64,000 nucleotides of DNA, taken from contig DAOUJX010000060.1 in assembly GCA_034422075.1 (NCBI GenBank), positions 105,811 through 169,810 of the forward strand, written 5' to 3'. A program made the translations under genes and the position numbers. The notes beneath the pieces are model-generated. The model had not been told where the DNA came from and made no database searches. It was given only the letters and a program-made list of their open reading frames with translations. Each line of letters starts with the position of its first letter. Positions within the stretch are counted from its first letter, which is position 1. Shown piece after piece: positions 16,172 to 23,988 of the stretch. The DNA is from S34-282 sp034422075 (GTDB taxonomy: Bacteria; Chloroflexota; Dehalococcoidia; Lucifugimonadales; Australimonadaceae).

Positions 16172-17437
16172 ATGCTAGATATCAAAGAAATAGAAGTGCG
16201 AGGCGGGGAGGGTGGCCGCGGCACCGTCTCGTTCCTGCGTGAGAAGTTCCGCCCGAAGGGGGGACCGGATGGCGGTGATGGCGGCGGTGGGGGTGATGTG
16301 ACTGTTGTCGCTCGGGCCTCGCGCAGGACGCTGGGCCACCTTGCTCGAACGGGGAGGGTCGGCGCTGCACCGGGCGGTGATGGCGGCAAGCGCCAGCGAA
16401 AGGGTAGGCGCGGGGCCTCCGCCACCATTGAGGCCCCTGTCGGCACCGTCGTGTGGGAAGTGGTCGAAGGCGAACGGCGTCGCGTGGCCGATCTGACTTG
16501 GGATGGAGCAGCGGTGTGCGTCGCCCACGGCGGTGGGGCGGGGCGGGGGAATGTCCGCTTCGCGACGCCGTCGAACCAGGAGCCGCGCTTGGCGGAGATG
16601 GGGGAACCTGGCGAAGGGCGCCGTATCCTGCTGGAAGTGAAGCTGTTGGCCGATGTCGCAATCGTCGGAGCTCCGAATGCGGGGAAGTCGACGCTTCTGG
16701 CGGCCGTCTCACGGGCGAAACCGCGCGTCGCCGAATTCCCCTTCACGACGCTGGAACCCGTGCTGGGCGTTGTCGAGCGGCATGGGCGCGCGCTGGTGCT
16801 GATGGACGTGCCTGGCCTCATTGAGGGTGCTCACGCGGGGCGGGGCCTAGGCTTGGAGTTCCTTCGACACGTCGAGCGAGCGCGTGCGGTCATTCACCTG
16901 ATCGGCGGGCTCGCGCCGGACCTGGCGGCGGAGTTTGCGGGTGTGCGCGCGGAGGTAGAGGCGTACGGCGGCGGGCTCGGCGCGAAGCCGTACGTAGCGG
17001 TGGTCAACAGGGCTGATATACCCGAGGTGCGCGGCGCGGTCGATGCGCAGTGCGCGCACCTCGCGGAGGCCGCCGGCCACGCCCCGATGCTGATCTCTGC
17101 GGCAACGGGCGAGGGCTTGGAGAGCCTTCTAGAGAGACTGTTCCTGCTCGTGCCAGAGATGCGCCAACCGGAGCGCCCACCCCTGGAACCGCCATTGCCT
17201 GCGCCGCGCCCGCCTCGTGTTGCTCCGCGCGTCTCGCGCAATGAGGATGGGGAGTACGTACTGGACTACTGGCCAATAGAGCGCATCGTCGCGGCCGTCG
17301 GCATGGACGACTGGCAGACCCGGATGCAACTGCATGATGAGATGGCGCGCGCAGGCGTCCTCTCCGCGCTGGAGGCCGCAGGAGTGGAAATGGGCGACAC
17401 CGTCCGCATCGGCGCATCGGAACTGGAGTGGGGGTAG
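16172..17437 (+). CDS. obg: Obg family GTPase (ObgE/CgtA)
   Basis: Ribosome-assembly and stress GTPase, 421 residues, in three parts. The glycine-rich Obg fold comes first (VRGGEGGRGTVSFLREKF, GGPDGGDGGGGGDV). The G domain follows, with P-loop VGAPNAGKST, G3 DVPGLIEGA, G4 NRAD and G5 SAATGEG. A C-terminal OCT domain (DYWPIERIVAAVGMDDW, GDTVRIGASELEWG) ends the protein. G4 has Arg where NKxD is usual. I chose the ATG at 16172 because the Obg fold starts there; a GTG 14 codons upstream is in frame. No well-spaced ribosome-binding site is seen. It is the first gene of an obg-nadD-pyrE run. Confidence 0.93.
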   Translation: MLDIKEIEVRGGEGGRGTVSFLREKFRPKGGPDGGDGGGGGDVTVVARASRRTLGHLARTGRVGAAPGGDGGKRQRKGRRGASATIEAPVGTVVWEVVEGERRRVADLTWDGAAVCVAHGGGAGRGNVRFATPSNQEPRLAEMGEPGEGRRILLEVKLLADVAIVGAPNAGKSTLLAAVSRAKPRVAEFPFTTLEPVLGVVERHGRALVLMDVPGLIEGAHAGRGLGLEFLRHVERARAVIHLIGGLAPDLAAEFAGVRAEVEAYGGGLGAKPYVAVVNRADIPEVRGAVDAQCAHLAEAAGHAPMLISAATGEGLESLLERLFLLVPEMRQPERPPLEPPLPAPRPPRVAPRVSRNEDGEYVLDYWPIERIVAAVGMDDWQTRMQLHDEMARAGVLSALEAAGVEMGDTVRIGASELEWG

Positions 17438-17522
17438 AGTAGCTCCTGTAGCGCCAGTCCCACACTTGGCCAGCGAAAGAGCCCTGTCGTATACGATGGG
17501 CAGCGGAGGTGGCGAGGCGTCG

Positions 17523-18155
17523 ATGCGCAGGGGGCTCTTGGGCGGCACGTTCGACCCCATCCATAACGGTCACCTCGCGCTGGCGAGCGCCGCGCTCGCC
17601 CAGTTGCGGTTGGACGGCGTGTGGCTGCTGCCGACCGGCGTGCCGTGGATGAAGCGCGACGCCCCTCGCTCGCCGAATGCCGACCGCTTGCGCATGGTGG
17701 AGCTGGCCATCGACGGCATCGACCGGCTCCACGTCCTCACCGCAGAGCTGGAGCGCCCGGGCGACACCTACACCGTCGATACGCTTGAGGGACTGCGCGC
17801 AGGAAAGATGGCCGGTGACGACCTCTACTTCGTCGTTGGCGCAGATGCGCTGGCCTCGATGCACCGCTGGAAGGAGCCTTCGAGGCTCCTGGAGATGGCG
17901 CGGCTAGCCGTGGCTGCGCGGGGAAGTGGGGTGCCGCCGCTCGAGCAACTGGAGGCCGTCGCCCCCGGCGCCCGCGGGCGCGTCATCGAATTGCGAATGG
18001 AGCCTGTCGACGTGAGTGCGACCGACCTGCGCCGCCGGGTCCGCGCAGGCGAGCCTATCCGCGGGGACGTGCCTGACGCGGTGGCCGACTACATTGACGA
18101 ACAGGGGCTGTACACTGCGCCCCAGTGGGCGAACGAGAGCGGGGAGGCACAATGA
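17523..18155 (+). CDS. nadD: nicotinate-nucleotide adenylyltransferase
   Basis: Transfers AMP from ATP to nicotinate mononucleotide in NAD synthesis. Nucleotidyltransferase hallmarks are LLGGTFDPIHNGHL at the N terminus (HxGH-type), LLPTGVPWMKRD, YFVVGADALASMHRWKE and the C-terminal VSATDLRRRV (ISSTxIR type). It is 210 residues, normal. The ATG at 17523 follows GCGAGG; an upstream in-frame ATG at 17496 would add nine residues. It overlaps pyrE by 4 nt (ATGA). Confidence 0.93.
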   Translation: MRRGLLGGTFDPIHNGHLALASAALAQLRLDGVWLLPTGVPWMKRDAPRSPNADRLRMVELAIDGIDRLHVLTAELERPGDTYTVDTLEGLRAGKMAGDDLYFVVGADALASMHRWKEPSRLLEMARLAVAARGSGVPPLEQLEAVAPGARGRVIELRMEPVDVSATDLRRRVRAGEPIRGDVPDAVADYIDEQGLYTAPQWANESGEAQ

Positions 18156-18748
18156 CGCAATCGACGACACGGAGCGAGCTGGCAGGCCGGATCCTCGATG
18201 TTGCATTGGCGCAGGGGGCGCTGATGTTCGGCGATTTCGCCCTCGCGTCCGGCGGGCGCTCTACCTACTACTTCGACGGGCGGTTGCTGACGCTCTCGGC
18301 TGAGGGTGCGGACCTGGTCGGGCGCGCACTGCTACCGCTGGTGCGCGGATCTGGCGCGGTGGCTGTCGGCGGCCCGACGCTCGGCGCGGATCCCATGGCG
18401 ACGGCGGTGTCCATGCTGAGCTTGCGCGATGGCGACCAGCCTTTGCCGGCCTTCATAGTCCGCAAGGGCGAGAAGGACCATGGCACGGCGAAGCTCATCG
18501 AGGGGCCGCTGCCAGAGGGCGCGGCCGTCGCCGTTCTCGACGATGCCTGCTCGACTGGCGGCAGCCTTATCCACGCGGTGAATGCGGTGGAGGCGGCGGG
18601 CTGCCGCGTGACGCTGGTTGCCTGCATCCTAGACCGCCATCAGGGCGGCGGCGACTACTTCCTCGAACGTGGCTACCGCTTTGCGTCGCTGCTGGAGGCG
18701 GATACCCAGGGCCATATCCGCGTGAGCGAAGCACCAGGCCCGCGATGA
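18152..18748 (+). CDS. pyrE: orotate phosphoribosyltransferase
   Basis: Converts orotate and PRPP to OMP. The PRPP-binding motif reads VAVLDDACSTGGSLI near residue 130, preceded by FIVRKGEKDHGTAKLIEG, the flexible-loop region of OPRTases. The N-terminal FALASGGRSTYYFDGRLLT is also typical. It is 198 residues, complete. The ATG at 18152 has GGGGAGG upstream and overlaps the nadD stop. Pairing with nadD makes sense, as both reactions belong to nucleotide and cofactor metabolism around PRPP. Confidence 0.93.
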   Translation: MTQSTTRSELAGRILDVALAQGALMFGDFALASGGRSTYYFDGRLLTLSAEGADLVGRALLPLVRGSGAVAVGGPTLGADPMATAVSMLSLRDGDQPLPAFIVRKGEKDHGTAKLIEGPLPEGAAVAVLDDACSTGGSLIHAVNAVEAAGCRVTLVACILDRHQGGGDYFLERGYRFASLLEADTQGHIRVSEAPGPR

Positions 18749-19281
18749 CGGGTGCGCGGCGGACGGAGGCATCGCCGGAGGCGGTGCGCCGCGCGACGGG
18801 GCGGACGCCCGACGAGTGGTTTGCACTGCTCGATGCCGTCGGCGCCGAGCGGTTGGCGCACCGCGACATCGCGCGCTGGCTAGGGTCGGAGCACGACGTT
18901 TCGGCGTGGTGGTGCCAGCAGATCACGGTCGAGTACGAGCGAGCGCGCGGCTTCCAGGTTAGCGTGAGCAAGACGCTGAATGCTCCGCTGGCGTCGCTCT
19001 ACGCCGCGGTCGCCGACGCCGGGCTGCGCGGTAGGTGGCTGCCCGGCGCCCCGCTTACGCTCCGCCGCGATACGCCGCAAAAGTCGACCCGGCTGGCGTG
19101 GGCAGAGGAGGGCGGCGCGTCCAACGTGGAATTTGGCTACTACGCAAGCGGGCCGGGACGCAGCCGCATCACCATCCAGCACTCGCGCCTAACGAGCGCA
19201 GACGAGGTGGAGAAGCACCGCGCGTACTGGAAGGCGGCGCTGGAACGGCTCGCAGAGGTCATTTCTTCGTACAACATCTAG
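18745..19281 (+). CDS. DUF4287-like plus SRPBCC (START-like) domain protein
   Basis: A 178-residue soluble protein in two parts. Residues about 15-75 resemble DUF4287 (VRRATGRTPDEWFALLDAVG, HRDIARWLGSEHDVSAWWCQ, ITVEYERARG). The rest looks like an SRPBCC or AHSA1 hydrophobic-ligand fold (VSVSKTLNAPLASLYAAVAD, RITIQHSRLTSADEVEKHRA). Proteins of this type are usually annotated without function. The start overlaps the pyrE stop as ATGA, so it is the last gene of the obg run. No ligand can be assigned. Confidence 0.72.
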   Translation: MTGARRTEASPEAVRRATGRTPDEWFALLDAVGAERLAHRDIARWLGSEHDVSAWWCQQITVEYERARGFQVSVSKTLNAPLASLYAAVADAGLRGRWLPGAPLTLRRDTPQKSTRLAWAEEGGASNVEFGYYASGPGRSRITIQHSRLTSADEVEKHRAYWKAALERLAEVISSYNI

Positions 19282-19403
19282 CATTCGTACTAAAAGGCAC
19301 CCAAAAATCAGGTGCATTTACGCCGGTAGGCGTGTATGGTACAGGCGTAGCGGCAGCGGGCGGCGCAACCCCGTAGGCAAACCCGCGCCCAGGAGCGAAT
19401 AGC

Positions 19404-21818
19404 ATGGCGATGGCCACATCGCAGCAGACCGAGTACACCGCCTCCGACATCCAGGTCCTCGAGGGGCTAGAGGCCGTCCGCAAGCGGCCCGGCATGTACA
19501 TCGGCTCAACCGACCACCGGGGCCTTCACCACCTGGTCTACGAGATCGTCGACAACGCCATCGACGAGGCAATGGCGGGGCACTGCGACGCCGTCGTCGT
19601 CGAGCTACTGAGCGGCGACCTGATTCGCATTAGCGACAACGGGCGCGGCATCCCGATCGACAAGCACGAGGGCACCGGCAAGTCGGGTCTTGAGACCATC
19701 ATGACCACCCTGCATGCCGGCGGCAAGTTCGGCGGCGGAGCGTACAAGGTGTCCGGGGGGCTGCACGGCGTCGGCGCTTCCGTCGTCAACGCGCTCGCTG
19801 AGTGGATGCGGGTCGAGGTGCACCGCGATGGGCGCACCCACTCGCAGGAGTACCACCGTGGCGAGCCCGACGCCGATGTCGTTGACGAGGGGGCGCTGCC
19901 GGAGGGCGAGGAGGAGAGGACCGGCACCACGGTCACCTTCCTGCCCGATACCGAGATTTTCTCCGTCGTCGCGCCGGAGCGCGAGACGCTTCTCCAGCGC
20001 TTCCGCGAGATGGCCTTTTTGAACAAGGGAGTGTCCATATCGCTCCGGAGCGAGGAGCACCCGGAGGAGGACAAGACGTTCTACTTCGAAGGGGGCATCG
20101 CCTCCTTCGTACGCCACCTCAACCACAACCGCGAGGTGCTTCAGCCCGACCCGTTGTACGTGGAGAAGGACATCGAAGGCACCCGCGTCGAGGTTGCGCT
20201 CCAGTACAACGGCGGCTTCTACGAGTCCACCCTCGCCTTCGCCAACTGCATCAACACGGTTGACGGCGGGACGCACCTCGTGGGCTTCCGCGCAGCGCTC
20301 ACGCGCGCCATCAACTCCTATGCGCGCAAGAGCAAGCTGGTCCGCGACGATGCACCCAACCTCTCCGGCGACGACGTGCGTGAGGGCCTGACGGCGATTG
20401 TGAGCGTACGGCTCGAAAACCCGCAATTCGAGGGTCAGACCAAGGGCAAGCTGGGCAACGCAGAGACCAAGGGCCACGTCGAGCAGGTCGTCGCGCAGGC
20501 CCTCGAGTTCTACCTGGAGGAGCACCCTCGCGAGGCGCAGCGTATCGTGGAGAAGTGCACAACGGCGCAGCGAGCGCGTGAGGCGGCGCGCAAGGCGCGC
20601 GACCTCGTCATCCGCAAGAACGCAATGGGCGGCGGCTCGCTCCCGGGCAAGCTCGCCGACTGCTCCGAACGCAACCCCGAGTTCTCTGAGCTGTTCGTCG
20701 TCGAGGGTGAGTCGGCCGGCGGTTCGGCCAAGATGGGGCGCGATAGGCGGACGCAGGCGATTCTTCCGCTGCGGGGCAAGATCCTCAACGTGGAGAAGGC
20801 GCGCCCTGACCAGATGCTCGGCCACGACTCCATCCGCACGCTCATCACGGCGATAGGCGCAGGGCTGGGCGAGGACTTCAACCTGGAAAAGCTGCGCTAC
20901 CACAAGGTCATCATCATGACGGATGCGGATGTGGATGGTGCGCACATCATGACGCTGCTGCTCACCTTCTTCTTCCGCAACATGCGCCCGCTCATCGACC
21001 ACGGCCACCTCTACATCGCCCAGCCGCCGCTCTACCGCACGGCCAAGGGGCGCCGCGTGCGCTACCAGTTCGACGAGGCGGCCAAGGATGCGTGGCTTGC
21101 GAAGCAGCTCTACAGCAACATCGGCGTCGCCTCCACCGATGGCAAGGTCTCCGGGGGCGGAGCCGACCTGCAGGCGCTCATTCAGAACCTGCGCGGCTTC
21201 CAGTCGTTCGCCTCGCAATTGGAGATCCTCGGCGTGGGGCCCACACTTGTGGGCGACATCATGCGGGGCGCCGAGGGCCGCCGCTATCGGCTCCAATTCG
21301 AGGGGGTTGTCTCGTTGCAGAAACTCCAGGCGTGGCTGGAGTCGCGGGGCTACACCTGCGAGGCGCGCGTCAACGAAAAGAAGGGCATCTACGAGCTGAC
21401 GATCGAGGGCCACGGCAAGATCGACGTGCGCCGCCTGTTCGAGGCTCCGGCGGCTGCGCGCGCCCGCAGCGCCTTCTCGCCCGTCGCGAGCTGGGTGAAC
21501 GGCCACACCTTCGCCATCACGCGCCGCGACAACCGCGTCGCTGAGGGGCTGGCGTGGAACGAACTGGCCGGGGCGTTGGAGCGCCAAGCCGAGCGTCAAG
21601 GCGTCTCCATCCAGCGCTACAAGGGACTCGGCGAGATGAACGCCGAGCAGCTGTGGGAGACGACGATGAACCCGGAGATGCGTACGCTTCTACAGGTCAG
21701 CGTCGACGACGCGGCGCTGGCGGACGAGACGTTCAACATGCTGATGGGCGACGTCGTCGCGCCCCGCCGCGACTTCATCACGTCCCACTCCCGCCAAGTC
21801 AAGAACCTCGACGTCTAG
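19404..21818 (+). CDS. gyrB: DNA gyrase subunit B
   Basis: The ATPase subunit of gyrase, 804 residues. The GHKL ATPase domain has EIVDNAIDEAMAGHCD, ISDNGRGIPIDKH and VSGGLHGVGASVVNAL. The transducer and TOPRIM follow, with the metal motifs EGESAGG (residues 434-440) and DADVDGAHI, then RYKGLGEMNAEQLWETTMN near the C terminus. Two oddities: the usual EGDSAGG is EGESAGG, and about 150 extra residues separate the TOPRIM core from RYKGLGEMN, as in gamma-proteobacterial GyrB. AGGAG precedes the first ATG; a second ATG two codons later is possible. A 5-bp hairpin (19297-19315) lies between the preceding gene and this one. Confidence 0.96.
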   Translation: MAMATSQQTEYTASDIQVLEGLEAVRKRPGMYIGSTDHRGLHHLVYEIVDNAIDEAMAGHCDAVVVELLSGDLIRISDNGRGIPIDKHEGTGKSGLETIMTTLHAGGKFGGGAYKVSGGLHGVGASVVNALAEWMRVEVHRDGRTHSQEYHRGEPDADVVDEGALPEGEEERTGTTVTFLPDTEIFSVVAPERETLLQRFREMAFLNKGVSISLRSEEHPEEDKTFYFEGGIASFVRHLNHNREVLQPDPLYVEKDIEGTRVEVALQYNGGFYESTLAFANCINTVDGGTHLVGFRAALTRAINSYARKSKLVRDDAPNLSGDDVREGLTAIVSVRLENPQFEGQTKGKLGNAETKGHVEQVVAQALEFYLEEHPREAQRIVEKCTTAQRAREAARKARDLVIRKNAMGGGSLPGKLADCSERNPEFSELFVVEGESAGGSAKMGRDRRTQAILPLRGKILNVEKARPDQMLGHDSIRTLITAIGAGLGEDFNLEKLRYHKVIIMTDADVDGAHIMTLLLTFFFRNMRPLIDHGHLYIAQPPLYRTAKGRRVRYQFDEAAKDAWLAKQLYSNIGVASTDGKVSGGGADLQALIQNLRGFQSFASQLEILGVGPTLVGDIMRGAEGRRYRLQFEGVVSLQKLQAWLESRGYTCEARVNEKKGIYELTIEGHGKIDVRRLFEAPAAARARSAFSPVASWVNGHTFAITRRDNRVAEGLAWNELAGALERQAERQGVSIQRYKGLGEMNAEQLWETTMNPEMRTLLQVSVDDAALADETFNMLMGDVVAPRRDFITSHSRQVKNLDV

Positions 21819-21829
21819 CGGCCGCGCTC

Positions 21830-21997
21830 CTACCGCTCCGTTTCTACCCACCACGGCGCGCCGTCTGTACGCAGGGTGACGTCGCCTGACTGGGCGGTGG
21901 TGACGAGGCTGATCCGGTAGAGGGCTCGCTGAAGGGGCGTCACGTCGCGCGAGCATATGGCGCGCGCGTAGGGCGACGCAAACGGCCGGTGCGTTCC
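21830..21997 (-). pseudogene. coding-like C-terminal fragment of an unrecognised protein
   Basis: Between gyrB and the convergent monooxygenase gene, one minus-strand frame ending at the TAG 21832-21830 reads like protein. It contains HRPFASPYARAICSRDVTP, LQRALYRISLVTTAQSGDV and TLRTDGAPWWVETER, with mostly G/C third codon positions as in the neighbours. It is closed upstream by an in-frame TAG inside the monooxygenase 3' end. The only internal start is a GTG giving about 37 residues. I read it as the tail of a decayed gene; a tiny real gene is the alternative. I do not recognise the family. Confidence 0.35.
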
Positions 21998-21998
21998 G

Positions 21999-22919
21999 CT
22001 ACACCAGCGGCGCTACCGCTTCCGCAAGGTACGTCAGCTTCGCGATGTCCGGTTCGGGCAGGCCGAGCATCGGAGTCTGACAGCCCGCCTCTCGAAACGC
22101 GCGTATCACTCCTGCAATTTCGTCCGCGGCGCCGGCTGCGAGCGTCTGGCGCATCCCCATCTCCTCACCGTAGTACGCGACGGTATGGCGGCGTACCTGT
22201 GCCTCCGCCTCTGCGCGGTCTCCGCCGGGGTTGACGTAGAGCAACTTGCCGGAGGTCAGCACGCTCGGATCGCGCCCGGAGGCGGCGCACGATTCCTGCA
22301 CGAGCGACCACGCGGCGCGGTACTCCGATACCGTACCCGCGCCGCCCTGAACCCAGCCGTCGCCGAGCATGCCTGCGCGACGCAGCGCAGCATCCGCCCG
22401 TGCGCCGAATGGGACGGCAATCGGGTGCGCCGGGCGGGGCCGCAAGCTGACGCCGCGCAGCGTGAAGTGCCGGCCCTCGAAGGTGACCTGCTCCTCGCTC
22501 CACAGGCGGCGCATGACCTCCAACCCCTCGACGAACCGGCTCACGCGGTGACGCGCGTCGACGCCAAGCGCCGCGTACTCGTAGTCGCGGCCGCCCAGCC
22601 CTACGCCGAGTGTCAGCCGCCCCTCCGAGAGCGTGTCGAGCGTTGCGGCCAACTGCGCTGTCTCGATGGGGTTGCGCACGCCGGTAATAGCCACTGCGGT
22701 GCCTAGCCCTACGCGCTTGGTGACGGACGCCGCCACCGCAAGCGTCACGAGCGGGTGCGGCATCGCGACCGACGGATGGAACACCCTGTCCGGCACCCAT
22801 ATCGAGCCGAAGCCCAGCTCTTCGGCCACGCGAAAGAACGCACCCAATTCCCCAGCAGAGTACGTCCGCCCGCTCCAGAGGACGGGGGCAAGGACGCCGA
22901 AGTCGGCGGGCGATGCCAT
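21999..22919 (-). CDS. LLM class flavin/F420-dependent oxidoreductase
   Basis: A luciferase-like monooxygenase TIM-barrel protein of 306 residues. Typical segments are FRVAEELGFGSIWVPDRVFH, RVGLGTAVAITGVRNPIETA, TLDTLSEGRLTLGVGLGG, FEGRHFTLRGVSLRPRP and GDGWVQGG. Members use F420 or FMN for hydride transfer; the substrate cannot be predicted. The start is the ATG at 22919, where similarity begins, but no ribosome-binding site is visible; a GTG at 22982 would add 21 non-conserved residues. A second paralogous-class protein is at 49929-50882. Confidence 0.85.
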   Translation of the reverse strand: MASPADFGVLAPVLWSGRTYSAGELGAFFRVAEELGFGSIWVPDRVFHPSVAMPHPLVTLAVAASVTKRVGLGTAVAITGVRNPIETAQLAATLDTLSEGRLTLGVGLGGRDYEYAALGVDARHRVSRFVEGLEVMRRLWSEEQVTFEGRHFTLRGVSLRPRPAHPIAVPFGARADAALRRAGMLGDGWVQGGAGTVSEYRAAWSLVQESCAASGRDPSVLTSGKLLYVNPGGDRAEAEAQVRRHTVAYYGEEMGMRQTLAAGAADEIAGVIRAFREAGCQTPMLGLPEPDIAKLTYLAEAVAPLV

Positions 22920-22990
22920 GCGGGGATTGTAACGGGGCGGGAGGGGCGACGGCGGGCGAGGCCTTCCGTCGCGCAGCGACACCTGGGGGT

Positions 22991-23018
22991 TTGTGGGGTG
23001 TAGGCGCCCTGATATACT
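22991..23018 (+). promoter_or_regulatory. candidate promoter of rpsF-ssb-rpsR
   Basis: TTGTGG at 22991-22996, a 16-bp spacer, and TATACT at 23013-23018. This predicts transcription from about 23025 and a leader of about 32 bases before rpsF. It is the best promoter match in the gap after the divergent monooxygenase gene. Confidence 0.4.
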
Positions 23019-23027
23019 GCGGTCGAG

Positions 23028-23043
23028 GCCGCCCTGGGGCGGC
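23028..23043 (+). promoter_or_regulatory. short hairpin in the rpsF leader
   Basis: GCCGCC and GGCGGC form a perfect 6-bp stem with a 4-base loop, between the predicted transcription start and the rpsF start. Leaders of rpsF operons in many bacteria carry a hairpin with an exposed CCG that binds the S6:S18 complex. A CCG is present here, but inside the stem rather than in a visible bulge, so the match is tentative. Confidence 0.25.
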
Positions 23044-23056
23044 AGGGAGTGCAGAG

Positions 23057-23440
23057 TTGCGGCGATACGAGTTGATGCTGGTGCTCCACCCTGAGGTGGA
23101 CGAAGAGCGGCGGCAAGCCGTCATGGAGCGCGTACGGCGCGCCGTCTCCGAGGGCGGAGGCGAGATTACGGCCGAGGATGCTTGGGGGCGGCGCAGGCTG
23201 GCTTTCAAGATGGCCGGTCACGCGGAGGCGTACTACCACATCGTTCACCTACGCACCGACGGACAGGCAACGTCGGCGCTGGAGAATGCGCTCAACCTGG
23301 CCGAGGACGTGCTGCGGCACCTGCTCGTGCGCCAGGAGGATGTGCCCCACGCAGAAGAGGCATCGTCCGACGATGAAGCCGCGCTGCCAGCCGAGGACGC
23401 CGCTGGGGATGCGCCTGAACCCGTCGAGGTGGTTCCGTAA
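23057..23440 (+). CDS. rpsF: 30S ribosomal protein S6
   Basis: Small-subunit protein that pairs with S18. The core reads RRYELMLVLHPEVDEERRQA, ITAEDAWGRRRLAFKMAGHA and AYYHIVHLRTDG, characteristic of S6. A C-terminal acidic tail of about 35 residues follows (EEASSDDEAALPAEDAAGDA). The start is a TTG at 23057 with GGGAG upstream; this keeps the conserved RRYEL strand, while the next ATG (23075) would cut it off. It is the first gene of rpsF-ssb-rpsR. Confidence 0.9.
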   Translation: MRRYELMLVLHPEVDEERRQAVMERVRRAVSEGGGEITAEDAWGRRRLAFKMAGHAEAYYHIVHLRTDGQATSALENALNLAEDVLRHLLVRQEDVPHAEEASSDDEAALPAEDAAGDAPEPVEVVP

Positions 23441-23483
23441 GCAACACGCATGGATAGCCGAAACGGAAGAGAGGTACGCTGAT

Positions 23484-23909
23484 ATGAATGGACTGAACAA
23501 GATCATGGTAATCGGCAACGTAGGGACCGACCCGGAGATGCGCTACACGCCCAACGGACACCCGGTCACCTCGTTCAGAATTGCGACGAGCCGGACGTAC
23601 AACACGCAAGACGGCGAGCGCAGGCAAGAGACGGAGTGGTTCACCGTCGTCACGTGGAATAATCTTGCCGAGCAGGTGAACCAGTACTTGAGCAAGGGAC
23701 GTCGGGCCTATGCGGAAGGGCGATTGCACTCTCATTCCTACCAGGGCTCCGACGGGCAGACGCGGTGGCGCAACGAGATTGTGGCCGACCGCGTCCTGTT
23801 CCTCGATCGACCCGGGGATGGCCAGTCCGACGGCGGGTACGGCAGCGCAGCCGACCTCGAGCCCGCCGGCGTTGGCACCGGCACGTCCCCAGACGACCTG
23901 CCCTTCTAG
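23484..23909 (+). CDS. ssb: single-stranded DNA-binding protein
   Basis: A 141-residue SSB with an N-terminal OB fold (NKIMVIGNVGTDPEMRYTPN, VTSFRIATSRTY, TEWFTVVTWNNLAEQVNQYL, GRRAYAEGRLHSHSYQG). A short glycine-rich linker leads to the conserved acidic tip DDLPF, which recruits partner proteins. GAGAGG lies upstream of the ATG at 23484; the longer open frame upstream overlaps rpsF and is not used. The order rpsF-ssb-rpsR is conserved in bacteria. Confidence 0.95.
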   Translation: MNGLNKIMVIGNVGTDPEMRYTPNGHPVTSFRIATSRTYNTQDGERRQETEWFTVVTWNNLAEQVNQYLSKGRRAYAEGRLHSHSYQGSDGQTRWRNEIVADRVLFLDRPGDGQSDGGYGSAADLEPAGVGTGTSPDDLPF

Positions 23910-23988
23910 GGCGGCTTAGGGCCGCTCCCCTGCAGGCAAATCCCATAACCGCCTTGCAGGGCCCAGGGCTAAGGGAGAGAGAACGACT

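Noticed and set aside
19605..21599. 664-codon minus-strand open frame
   Set aside because: Fully antisense to gyrB. Its Arg/Ala/Glu/Leu-rich product has no domain and is expected from GC-rich codon bias.
22913..23056. Extended N terminus for ribosomal protein S6
   Set aside because: The extra residues are not S6-like and lie across the promoter and the divergent oxidoreductase start; the TTG at 23057 fits the family.
23484..23909. A second SSB or phage-type SSB
   Set aside because: It lies between rpsF and rpsR with the normal DDLPF tip, so it is the housekeeping copy.
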